From contig PMZX01000395.1 in NCBI GenBank assembly GCA_003170035.1, positions 8,143 to 24,533 on the forward strand: 16,391 nt of DNA, in the 5' to 3' direction. This DNA is from Myxococcales bacterium. GTDB taxonomy: Bacteria; Myxococcota_A; Polyangia; Fen-1088. How positions within the stretch are numbered: the stretch's first letter is position 1; every line of letters begins with the position of its first letter. A program made the translations under genes and the position numbers. The notes under the pieces were generated by a model. That model had not been told where the DNA came from. It saw nothing but the letters and a program-made list of their open reading frames with translations, and ran no database searches. Below are positions 5,228-12,223 of this stretch, one piece after another.

Positions 5228-8059
5228 ATGACGCTTCGGCTTCGGACGCAATTCGTTGCAATCGCTTTGATTGGTTTCACGCCCGCGCTCGCCCATGCGG
5301 CCAAGCTGGTCAGCGTTCGCGTTCTTGACCGGGACTACCTGGTGGTGAACGTGCTCGACGGAGAGGTGGCACACGAGCCGGAGAAGGTCACGCGCTACAC
5401 GCCCGAGCTGAGCACCACGGCTGCGACGCTGGCGAGCAGTTGGACGGTGAAGTCGACCGCGGACGCTGCCTACGCTGGCGCGGGCAAGAATCCCACCGCG
5501 ATCTCACGTAAGAAGAAGATGAGCGGGCAGTCCCAGGGCGCCTGGGTGAGCAGCGACTACGCGTACGAGTACACCTACCAGCACTGGATTTACCTCAAGC
5601 TGCCAACATCGCTTCAACAGGGCAGCGCGTACACTCTGGAAATCGCCGCCGCTATGAACCTCGACCAAACCTCGGTGCCATTCACCTTCGACGTGTATTC
5701 CAACCCCTCCGAGGCGGTACACGTGAACCTGGTCGGCTACACGCCGGACGCGGCCCACAAGTCCGCCGACCTCTATCACTGGATGGGCGACGGCGGGGCA
5801 CGCGACTACACCTCCTTCGTGGGCAACAAGGTCTATGTCTACGATGTCACGAGCAAGCAGTCGACAGCGGTCGGAGCGGTGGCCTTCTGGAAGCCGAGCG
5901 GTACAGATGTTGGCGGCTACAACATCTTTCGCTCGAGCGTATGGACGGCGGATCTCTCGACCATCACCACGCCCGGGACATACCGCCTGGTCGTCGATGG
6001 AGTCGGGGCAAGCGAGGATTTCCAAGTCGCGCCCGGGATCTACGCCGATCCTTTCCGGGTCGCGGTGCGGGGCTACTTCTACATGCGCATGGGACAGAAC
6101 AACGACGCCAAGTTGACGCCCGCGCCGAGGACGCCGCTCTACATTCCTGGCACCAGCCCTGCCAACACGAAGGTGTATCTGACCACGATGAACATGTGGA
6201 ACCCGCAGTACAGCACGTTTGCCGGCGGGGGCGACCCGTGGGACGCCCCCGACTCCTGGGCCGCCTTCCGCCCAGCCGGCAACCCGACCAACCCGAATGC
6301 CACGGGCGGGCACGCCGATGCGGCTGACTGGGATCGCCACATCGGACATGTCCCGAACATCTACGACATGCTTTTGCCCTACATCCTGACCAAGGGCGCC
6401 CTTGCCGACGACGATACCGGCATCGCCGAGAGCGGCAATGGCATCCCCGACATCATCGACGAGGCTCGCTACGAGGTAGACTACTGGCTGCGTCTACGCG
6501 ACGGCACCGGCTACGGCAGCGGCGTCACCAATCCCAACACAAACAACGAGCTCTTTCAGGCCGGCCCCTGCGCCATGTCAGCGTGGGCCAACGCCGCCAA
6601 TGCCGCCATGCTGGCGGAAGCTTTCCGCATTGCGGGCAATACCACCCTGTCGGATCAGTACAAGGCCTCCGCGGTGGAAGCCTACGGCGTTGCAGGCACC
6701 TATGCCGACCCCATGCTCGACCAGACGATCGTCGCCGCAGGCAGAGGGCGCGATCTCAAGATGATGGCCGCCGCTTTCCTCTACAATCTCACCGGCGACC
6801 AGCAGTACGAAGCCGTGATCCAGAGCGAGAGTCTGTGCACCACCGCCAACTCGGCCATTCTCAATGGGACCACCAGCCAGATCTGGGGCACCGCCGCCTA
6901 TCTGATGACGCCGCAGCCAGTCCACTTCCAGACCCTGTGGAACAACATGAAGGCGTCGGTCATCGCGCAGGCGAAAGCGAAGGAGGTGGGCAACATCAAC
7001 ACGCGGCCCTCGCGGCGTGCAGCCAACGAGACTGAGATGTACTTCCGTACCATCCAGAACGTGCACCACACGCTCATAGCCCACGCAGTGACGACCGATG
7101 CGACGGAGAAGGCGCTTTTTCACAAGGCCCTCGCGCTCGAGGCCGATTGGAGCCTGGGCCGCAATCCGCTCAACATGATCGAAATGGGCACGGCGTACAC
7201 CGGGCTCGCTGCAAAACGGAGCGTGAATTACATGTACACATGGGGCTCCGCCGACAACCTGCCCGGGGTGCCCCCCGGCCAAACTCCGTATTTGAACCTG
7301 GACGACTGGAGCACCATGGTCATGTCCAAGCCGTCGGCGTTGTACGCGGGCTCCTACCCGGCCGACTTCAAGAACACCTGGCCCATCGGCGAAGGCTACT
7401 TCGACACGCCTTTTGTTTGGGCGCACTCGGAATTCACGCCCCAGCAAACCATGCGCGGCAAGATGGCGCTCTACGGGTACCTCTACGGCATCAACCACGG
7501 TTCTGGTGCCACGGGAGGTGCCGGCGGCAGCGGTGGCGCTGGCGGCAGCGGTGGCGCTGCGGGCACTGGTGGCGCTACGGGCACTGGCGGCGCTACGGGC
7601 ACTGGTGGCGTTACGGGCACTGGCGGCGCCAGCGGTCGTGGCGGTGTGAGTGGCGGCGGTGGTTCCACGGGCAGAGGCAGCACGACTGGCGGTGGCGGGG
7701 TTTCGCCCGCTGCTGGCAGCGCAGGCGGTGGCGGTGTCCTTGCCACGGGCGGCGGGGGAAGCGGCAGTACCGCGGGCGCGGGTGGTGTTTCGGCCGCTGC
7801 TGGCAGCGCAGGCAGTGGCGGCGTCCCTGGCACGGGCGGTGAGGGTGGCGGCAGTACCGCGGGCGCAGGTGGTGTTTCGGCCGCAGGCGGCGCCGAGAGC
7901 GGCGGCATGGGTGGCAGCGGGGGGAGCACGAAGGCGCAAGCGAGCGGCTGCTCCTGCACAACACATCCGGGCCGCCCTGTCGGCCCTGTCAGCTTGCTGG
8001 CAGTTCCCGCACTACTTCTCTGGCGCCGCCGCAGCCGCCACAGGAGCATTGGGGCCTGA
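5228..8059 (+). CDS. Secreted GH9-family glycosidase (cellulase-like) with MYXO-CTERM-type anchor
   Basis: GH9 enzymes are inverting glycosidases, mostly endoglucanases. The 943-aa product has a signal peptide (1-24, cut after AHA), an N-terminal region of unknown fold (25-160), an Ig-like CelD_N-type domain (about 163-267, starting VHVNLVGY), and a GH9 catalytic domain (about 275-756). GGHADAADWDRH carries Asp364 and Asp367, matching the catalytic DAGD with Ala for Gly; SLGRNPLN (642-649) is the typical late GH9 motif. The acid Glu is probably Glu722 or Glu735. A Gly/Ser/Thr linker (757-901) ends in SGCSC (Cys908, Cys910), a hydrophobic segment (918-932) and an Arg cluster, as in MYXO-CTERM tails processed by myxosortase. 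GGAGG 5 bases before the ATG fixes the start. Substrate could be cellulose or another beta-glucan. A four-gene signalling-type block begins 20 bases downstream. Confidence 0.93.
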   Translation: MTLRLRTQFVAIALIGFTPALAHAAKLVSVRVLDRDYLVVNVLDGEVAHEPEKVTRYTPELSTTAATLASSWTVKSTADAAYAGAGKNPTAISRKKKMSGQSQGAWVSSDYAYEYTYQHWIYLKLPTSLQQGSAYTLEIAAAMNLDQTSVPFTFDVYSNPSEAVHVNLVGYTPDAAHKSADLYHWMGDGGARDYTSFVGNKVYVYDVTSKQSTAVGAVAFWKPSGTDVGGYNIFRSSVWTADLSTITTPGTYRLVVDGVGASEDFQVAPGIYADPFRVAVRGYFYMRMGQNNDAKLTPAPRTPLYIPGTSPANTKVYLTTMNMWNPQYSTFAGGGDPWDAPDSWAAFRPAGNPTNPNATGGHADAADWDRHIGHVPNIYDMLLPYILTKGALADDDTGIAESGNGIPDIIDEARYEVDYWLRLRDGTGYGSGVTNPNTNNELFQAGPCAMSAWANAANAAMLAEAFRIAGNTTLSDQYKASAVEAYGVAGTYADPMLDQTIVAAGRGRDLKMMAAAFLYNLTGDQQYEAVIQSESLCTTANSAILNGTTSQIWGTAAYLMTPQPVHFQTLWNNMKASVIAQAKAKEVGNINTRPSRRAANETEMYFRTIQNVHHTLIAHAVTTDATEKALFHKALALEADWSLGRNPLNMIEMGTAYTGLAAKRSVNYMYTWGSADNLPGVPPGQTPYLNLDDWSTMVMSKPSALYAGSYPADFKNTWPIGEGYFDTPFVWAHSEFTPQQTMRGKMALYGYLYGINHGSGATGGAGGSGGAGGSGGAAGTGGATGTGGATGTGGVTGTGGASGRGGVSGGGGSTGRGSTTGGGGVSPAAGSAGGGGVLATGGGGSGSTAGAGGVSAAAGSAGSGGVPGTGGEGGGSTAGAGGVSAAGGAESGGMGGSGGSTKAQASGCSCTTHPGRPVGPVSLLAVPALLLWRRRSRHRSIGA
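7523..7639 (+). repeat. 18-bp tandem repeats in GH9 linker
   Basis: Two exact 18-base units (7523-7540, 7541-7558) are followed, after 9 bases, by three near-identical 18-base units of the form GGYGGCGYTACGGGCACT (7568-7621) and a diverged one. They encode GGSGGA and GGATGT-type hexapeptides. The in-frame 18-base period suggests slippage-driven length variation of the surface linker. Confidence 0.85.
7700..7890 (+). repeat. 87-bp (29-codon) tandem repeat in GH9 linker
   Basis: The segment beginning GTTTCG recurs at 7700, 7787 and 7874, exactly 87 bases apart. Two units are full and the third is partial. Each full unit encodes GVS(P/A)AAGSAG... through GSTAGAG or its variant. The exact codon-multiple period shows segmental duplication of the linker just before the anchor. 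Confidence 0.85.
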
Positions 8060-8079
8060 AAGAGTAGTAAGATAACGCC

Positions 8080-9378
8080 GTGACGCTCGACCCCCGCGCA
8101 CGGTTCGTAGTTTTCGCCGCTGCTCTGGTCGGCTGCGCCGGCAATGAGCCACAGCCGCGCATCGACGACGTCGAGCCCGCGGAAGCCTACACCGATGGTG
8201 ACATCCGGTTGGTGCTGACTGGCACGGGCTTTCTGCCATCGTTTCGCCTCGACCCAGTTACGGGCGAACGGGTGGCCACGATGGATGGCTTCTCGGGCCG
8301 GGTCGGCAGCGGGTCGACCTGGGTAGCGATGAGCGACTTCGGGTGGGTCGGCCCGACCCAGATCTCGGCCACCCTCGACATTCAGGACCAGGACGATCTG
8401 TCCGTGGGTCCCTGCGACGTGGAGATCACGGATCCGCGCGGCCACAAGGCGGTGCGGCCGGCTGGCTTTTTCGCGTGGGGCCGGCATACCTTCGCTCCGG
8501 TTCTGAATATCTTGAGCCCGGCCGTTGGCGATCCCTATGCCCCCGGGTGCACGATTCACGGACATGTGACCGCCACAGACCAGCCGCCCGGCTACATGAC
8601 AGGGCTGACGTGGACCTACGTTGAATTTGGGAACGCCGATGGGTCGGAAAGTCGGCGCGTGACCGGCTCCTGCCCGTTCGAACCGGGCTCTGGCTCCATT
8701 GACTGCACCTTCGATCTGAATGTCAGCTCGGACTTGGTCCCCCTCACGAAGGCCAGCCTGACAATCGACGCCTCCGATGATGCCGCGCCGCCTAACCACA
8801 CCAGCGTGCAGTACCCCATCACGCTGACCGCGGGACCCACGGTGTCCTCGGTCAGGCCCGCAACAGGAGGGGTGGCCGGCGGTACCAACGTGGTCATCGA
8901 AGGATCGGGCTTCGTGCCCGGAACCCGCGCCTCCTTTGGCGGCAGCCCGCTCATCCCCGATGGCGGCATCGTGGTCGACGCGCAGACCATCACCGGCTAC
9001 GCCCCGGCCCACCCCGCTGGCCCGATCTCCGTGGCAGTGAAATCTCGCCTAGGCCAGGCCGAGGCGGAGTACGCGTTCGAGTACCAGCTTCCGCCGCAGA
9101 TCCTGGAGCTCCGTCCCAACCATGGCACGCAAGGCGTGGACACCGACGTCCGAGTCTTCGTCACCAACTTCACCCCCGACACTATCATCTACGTGGGTCA
9201 GACCCTGGCAAGCGCCAAGCCTTTGATTAACCCATCGTTGCAAGGCACCACGCAAGGCACCACCGAGATCGACGGCACGGTGCCCACCTCAAGCGTGCCG
9301 ACCTCGGCCACGGTCTGGGCCTTCGACCCCGGCAATGGCTGGACCCGCCTGCTCAACGGCTTTTACTGGACTCCATGA
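8080..9378 (+). CDS. IPT/TIG-domain lipoprotein
   Basis: The 432-aa product begins at GTG 8080, 20 bases after the GH9 stop; the ribosome site is weak. Arg residues, a hydrophobic run and LVGC give a good lipobox with Cys19 lipidated. Three Ig-fold IPT/TIG-like regions can be seen: about 25-130 (RIDDVEPAEAYTDGDIRLVL, ending FFAWG), about 265-350 (VSSVRPATGGVAGGTNVVIE, GSGFVPGT) and about 350-432 (ILELRPNHGTQGVDTDVRVF). The middle region (about 135-260) is less clear and includes two Cys (SCPF and DCTF) that could form a disulfide. IPT/TIG domains are usually extracellular binding or spacer modules. The stop TGA overlaps the start of the histidine kinase gene as ATGA, so the two products are probably made in a fixed ratio. 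It may be the outer-membrane or surface input part of the sensing module. Confidence 0.88.
   Translation: MTLDPRARFVVFAAALVGCAGNEPQPRIDDVEPAEAYTDGDIRLVLTGTGFLPSFRLDPVTGERVATMDGFSGRVGSGSTWVAMSDFGWVGPTQISATLDIQDQDDLSVGPCDVEITDPRGHKAVRPAGFFAWGRHTFAPVLNILSPAVGDPYAPGCTIHGHVTATDQPPGYMTGLTWTYVEFGNADGSESRRVTGSCPFEPGSGSIDCTFDLNVSSDLVPLTKASLTIDASDDAAPPNHTSVQYPITLTAGPTVSSVRPATGGVAGGTNVVIEGSGFVPGTRASFGGSPLIPDGGIVVDAQTITGYAPAHPAGPISVAVKSRLGQAEAEYAFEYQLPPQILELRPNHGTQGVDTDVRVFVTNFTPDTIIYVGQTLASAKPLINPSLQGTTQGTTEIDGTVPTSSVPTSATVWAFDPGNGWTRLLNGFYWTP
9375..9378 (+). other. ATGA stop-start overlap (lipoprotein/kinase)
   Basis: The stop codon TGA of the IPT lipoprotein gene shares bases with the ATG of the kinase gene. 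Such 4-bp overlaps usually give translational coupling by terminating and re-initiating ribosomes. No strong independent ribosome site is visible directly before this ATG. Confidence 0.9.
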
Positions 9379-11282
9379 AACTGCTGCCCAAATTTGCGCT
9401 CCTCTCCATCGGTGTCGCCGCCGTGCCGCTGGCCATCGCCGGCTATTCGTCTATTCGGGTCAGCCAGGCGGCCCTGCGCGAAGCCATCGAGGGCCACGAG
9501 GTCCTACTGGCACGCCAGATCTCCGAATACGTCAGCAGCCACCTGTCCAACTTGCAAGCCACCATGTCGGTCGAAACGCGTATTCTCGACTTGACCCGCG
9601 TGGGGGGCGCATTGCCGACTGCCGAGGCCCTACGCAAGTTCCTCCAGTTGGTGTACCACCAGAGCGACGATTTCAGCGTGGTGGCTTTGCTGGACACCGA
9701 GGGGCAGCCTCTGGTACCGGCTGCCTTCCAGTCGGTCGCACCCAGAAACGATTCCTTCGGAACCCACGAGATCGTCCCTGCCGCGGACGTGGCCCGCCTG
9801 CCTGGACATGTTCCCGTCGAAGCGGTTCTGCGCGAAGGGAGCGCCGTGGGCTCGATCTTCGTGGCTGGCAGCACACACATACCGCATGTGGTGCTGGCGA
9901 CCCGATACCAGGGCCTGGCCGACGAGGATCCTCGCATCATCGTGGCCGCGGTGTCCCTGCGCCGCATCGCCGCTCATCTGGCTTCCCTTTCGTCGGTCGA
10001 CCGCGACATCGTGCTGCTCGATCGCGAGAGCCGCACCGTGGCTTCCGGCCGGGCCGCGGGTTCCACCCCGCTCGAACCCAAGCGTCTGCCGCAGGGCAAA
10101 CCAGGCTCGCTGCCGTCCACGTGGTTCGTGGCCGAGTACCCGAGCCACGACCACGCGGTTGTCGGTGCCTACGTGCCGACACCAGCCTTTGGCCTGGGCG
10201 TGGTCGTCGAGCGGTGGGTTGAATCAGCCCTGCAGCCTGCGCGGCGGCTCACCTGGACCACCATCTACTGGGTGGGCGTAGCAGCCTTCGTCGCCGCGGT
10301 CGTCGGTGCGGCGCTCGCGCGCTCGCTGGCCAGCCGGGTCGGCACACTGGTGCAGGGATCGCGCCACATCGCCCAGGGCAAGCTGGACGCCGAGATCGAG
10401 GTTGCCTCCAACGACGAACTGGGTGAGCTGGCCAAGTCCTTCAATTCCATGGCCAGCTCGCTCTCGGCGGCGCGCAGCGAGATCCTACTGCGCACCGTGG
10501 AGATCAAGGGATGGAACGTGACCCTGGAGAAGCGGGTCGAGGAAAAGACCAAGGAACTGCGCGACGCCCAGGATCTCTTGTTGCGCTCGCGCTCGCTGGC
10601 CGCCATCGGTTCGCTGGGCGCGGGGGTCGCGCACGAGATCAACAATCCACTGACCGGCGTGCTGGGCCTGGCGCAGATCCTAATGGCCGATCTGCCCGAG
10701 GGCCATCCCGCCCGGCCGCTGGTGAAGGACATCGAGGAGCAGGCCGCGCGCATTCAGGGTATCGTGGCCAACCTGCTGCGCTTCTCGCAGAAGCAGTCGG
10801 GCGAGCACTTCCGCCCCTTCGATCTTTCTGAGGCCATTCACGACGCGCTCGAACTGTGCGGGCCCAAGACCCTGGCCGATGCGGGCATTGCCGTGGTCAA
10901 GCACATCCCCAGCCCCAGCCCGCCCATCCGCGGCAATGCCCTACAGGTGCAAGCCGCGATCATCCAGCTCATCCAGAACGCCAGGGCGGCCATGGACTCG
11001 GGTGGCACCCTGACCCTGGAGACCACGCGGCCCGAGGACAAGCTGCTCCGGCTGCGCGTGAGCGATACCGGACACGGCATCAAGCCTGAGCAACTGTCCC
11101 GCATCTTCGATCCCTTTTTCACCACCAAGGCGCAACGAACCGACACCGGCATCGGCCTGTCGATGGTGCACAAGATCATCGAGGATCACGGGGCCACCAT
11201 CCGGGTCGAAAGCCAGGTCGGGCAAGGCACGACCTTCTGGCTGACCTTTCCCATCGCCGAAGGAGCCAGTCTGCTCGCATGA
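9375..11282 (+). CDS. Membrane sensor histidine kinase (Cache-HAMP-HisKA-HATPase)
   Basis: The 635-aa protein would sense a periplasmic signal, autophosphorylate and pass phosphate to a response regulator. Domains in order: TM1 (about 7-27); a 265-residue periplasmic region with Cache-like segments (VVALLDTEGQPL at 102-113, DIVLLDRESRTVASG at 211-225); TM2 (about 295-316); HAMP (about 317-370); coiled coil (371-405); HisKA with GVAHEINNPLTG and phospho-acceptor His420; and an HATPase_c domain with N-box Asn535 (QLIQNARAAM), G1 DTGHGI (564-569), F-box FDPFFTTK (578-585) and G2 TGIGLS (591-596). All catalytic boxes are intact; the type resembles NtrB/ZraS-like kinases. It overlaps both neighbours by ATGA junctions. 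No response regulator is adjacent, so it is an orphan kinase whose partner lies elsewhere. Confidence 0.97.
   Translation: MKLLPKFALLSIGVAAVPLAIAGYSSIRVSQAALREAIEGHEVLLARQISEYVSSHLSNLQATMSVETRILDLTRVGGALPTAEALRKFLQLVYHQSDDFSVVALLDTEGQPLVPAAFQSVAPRNDSFGTHEIVPAADVARLPGHVPVEAVLREGSAVGSIFVAGSTHIPHVVLATRYQGLADEDPRIIVAAVSLRRIAAHLASLSSVDRDIVLLDRESRTVASGRAAGSTPLEPKRLPQGKPGSLPSTWFVAEYPSHDHAVVGAYVPTPAFGLGVVVERWVESALQPARRLTWTTIYWVGVAAFVAAVVGAALARSLASRVGTLVQGSRHIAQGKLDAEIEVASNDELGELAKSFNSMASSLSAARSEILLRTVEIKGWNVTLEKRVEEKTKELRDAQDLLLRSRSLAAIGSLGAGVAHEINNPLTGVLGLAQILMADLPEGHPARPLVKDIEEQAARIQGIVANLLRFSQKQSGEHFRPFDLSEAIHDALELCGPKTLADAGIAVVKHIPSPSPPIRGNALQVQAAIIQLIQNARAAMDSGGTLTLETTRPEDKLLRLRVSDTGHGIKPEQLSRIFDPFFTTKAQRTDTGIGLSMVHKIIEDHGATIRVESQVGQGTTFWLTFPIAEGASLLA
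11279..11282 (+). other. ATGA stop-start overlap (kinase/FecR)
   Basis: The TGA of the histidine kinase gene overlaps the ATG of the FecR-domain gene by 4 bases, the second of three consecutive overlaps of the same form. This supports one polycistronic unit with coupled translation. Confidence 0.9.
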
Positions 11283-12223
11283 GCCCGCAAATCCGTCGGC
11301 GCACGTCCCCTTTCCAAGTGGCGATCATCGTCCTGGTGGTCGGCATTCTGACGGGGGCCACGCTTCTGTCGCGCTTCTTTTTCGAGCGCCGGCGGCCCGA
11401 GATGCCGGCCGGCTTGCCACCGCTACCGCCCAGCATGTTGGCGGCCGGGCCCGCCCAGTTTCGGGTCAGCGCTCTTGCCGGCAACGTGGAAGCGTTCCAG
11501 AACGGCCAGTGGTACGTGGCGCGTGCCGGCCACTTGCTGTCGTCCAAAGACGTCGTCCGCACCCATGGCGGGTCACATGCCCTTCTGCGGCGGGGCAGCG
11601 TCGAGATCGAGGTGCCTGGCAACATGGACCTGCGCGTGGACAAGCTCGAGAAGACCACTGCCAAACTGGGCCTGCTGCGCGGGGGTCGCGTTTCCGCCAA
11701 CGTGGGTAGGGACGACGAGAAACTGGAGATTGACGCCCTCGACACACACACCACCAACGTGGGCGCGGCGAGCTTCGCGGTGTCGCTGTCGCCCGGCGGG
11801 AAAGTCAGCGTCGCGACCACCGAAGGCGCGGCCCGCTTCGAAGCCCAAGGCAAGCAAGTCCTGGTACGCAAAGGAGACGAAAGTACGGCCTTCCCCGGGG
11901 CAGCCCCCAGCGATCCCGAGCCCATGCCCGAGCAACTCCTGCTCTCGGTCATCTGGCCAGAAGACGACAAATCCGAGACCGTGTCTTCAGTCCGCGGCCG
12001 CGCCAGCCCCTCGTCGCGCGTGCGCGTGAATGGCGAAGAGACTCCCGTGGCTCCGGATGGCACCTTCCTCGCACGGGTGCAGCTGTCAGCACCCCAGACC
12101 CGCGTGCGTGTGGAGGCCGAGGACATTGGCGGGCGACAGAAGACCCTGAACAAGGTCGTACGCCGTCCTCCGCGCGCGCCGTCGCTGCAGACCTCAGGGG
12201 GCGGGCTGTGGAAGGAACAATGA
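11279..12223 (+). CDS. FecR-domain membrane-anchored protein
   Basis: The 314-aa product has a basic N-terminus (SPQIRRRTS), one membrane segment (about 13-31) and a Pro-rich stretch, so most of it should be periplasmic. Residues about 58-205 form a FecR-type domain: AGNVEAFQNGQWYVARAGHL, then LLSSKDVVRTHGGSHALLRR, GSVEIEVPGNMDLRV, LGLLRGGRVSANV, and TNVGAASFAVSLSPGGKVSV. A C-terminal Ig-like domain follows (about 215-295, with VRGRASPSSRVRVNGEETPV and APDGTFLARVQLSA), like those in FecR/glucodextranase-B architectures. In classical systems FecR relays a signal from an outer-membrane receptor to an ECF sigma factor; no sigma factor is present here, and the adjacent regulator is instead a histidine kinase. 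Both gene ends overlap neighbours by ATGA. Confidence 0.88.
   Translation: MSPQIRRRTSPFQVAIIVLVVGILTGATLLSRFFFERRRPEMPAGLPPLPPSMLAAGPAQFRVSALAGNVEAFQNGQWYVARAGHLLSSKDVVRTHGGSHALLRRGSVEIEVPGNMDLRVDKLEKTTAKLGLLRGGRVSANVGRDDEKLEIDALDTHTTNVGAASFAVSLSPGGKVSVATTEGAARFEAQGKQVLVRKGDESTAFPGAAPSDPEPMPEQLLLSVIWPEDDKSETVSSVRGRASPSSRVRVNGEETPVAPDGTFLARVQLSAPQTRVRVEAEDIGGRQKTLNKVVRRPPRAPSLQTSGGGLWKEQ
12210..12223 (+). promoter_or_regulatory. Ribosome site and ATGA overlap deciding the start of the barrel gene
   Basis: GGAAGGA lies 3 bases before ATG 12220, whose ATGA overlaps the FecR-domain stop (TGA 12221-12223). A GTG at 12208 is in frame but has no ribosome site and would add only four residues (MEGT). 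The ATG is therefore preferred and makes this the third coupled junction of the block. Confidence 0.85.

Noticed and set aside
4993..5304. 103-codon minus-strand frame in the divergent intergenic region
   Set aside because: It overlaps the GH9 signal peptide region, lacks a ribosome site and has Ser/Arg/Thr-rich shadow-like composition.
7523..7890. Tandem repeats considered as a CRISPR-like array
   Set aside because: Units are directly adjacent with no unique spacers and encode an in-frame Gly-rich linker.
6578..7966. 462-codon minus-strand frame opposite GH9
   Set aside because: The predicted protein is Ala/Arg/Thr low complexity from the Gly linker read backwards; the plus-strand GH9 motifs explain the region.
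7483..9012. Long 509-codon open frame on the minus strand, opposite the GH9 and IPT genes
   Set aside because: It is the antisense shadow of two well-supported high-GC genes; its translation is Pro/Arg-rich with no domain pattern.
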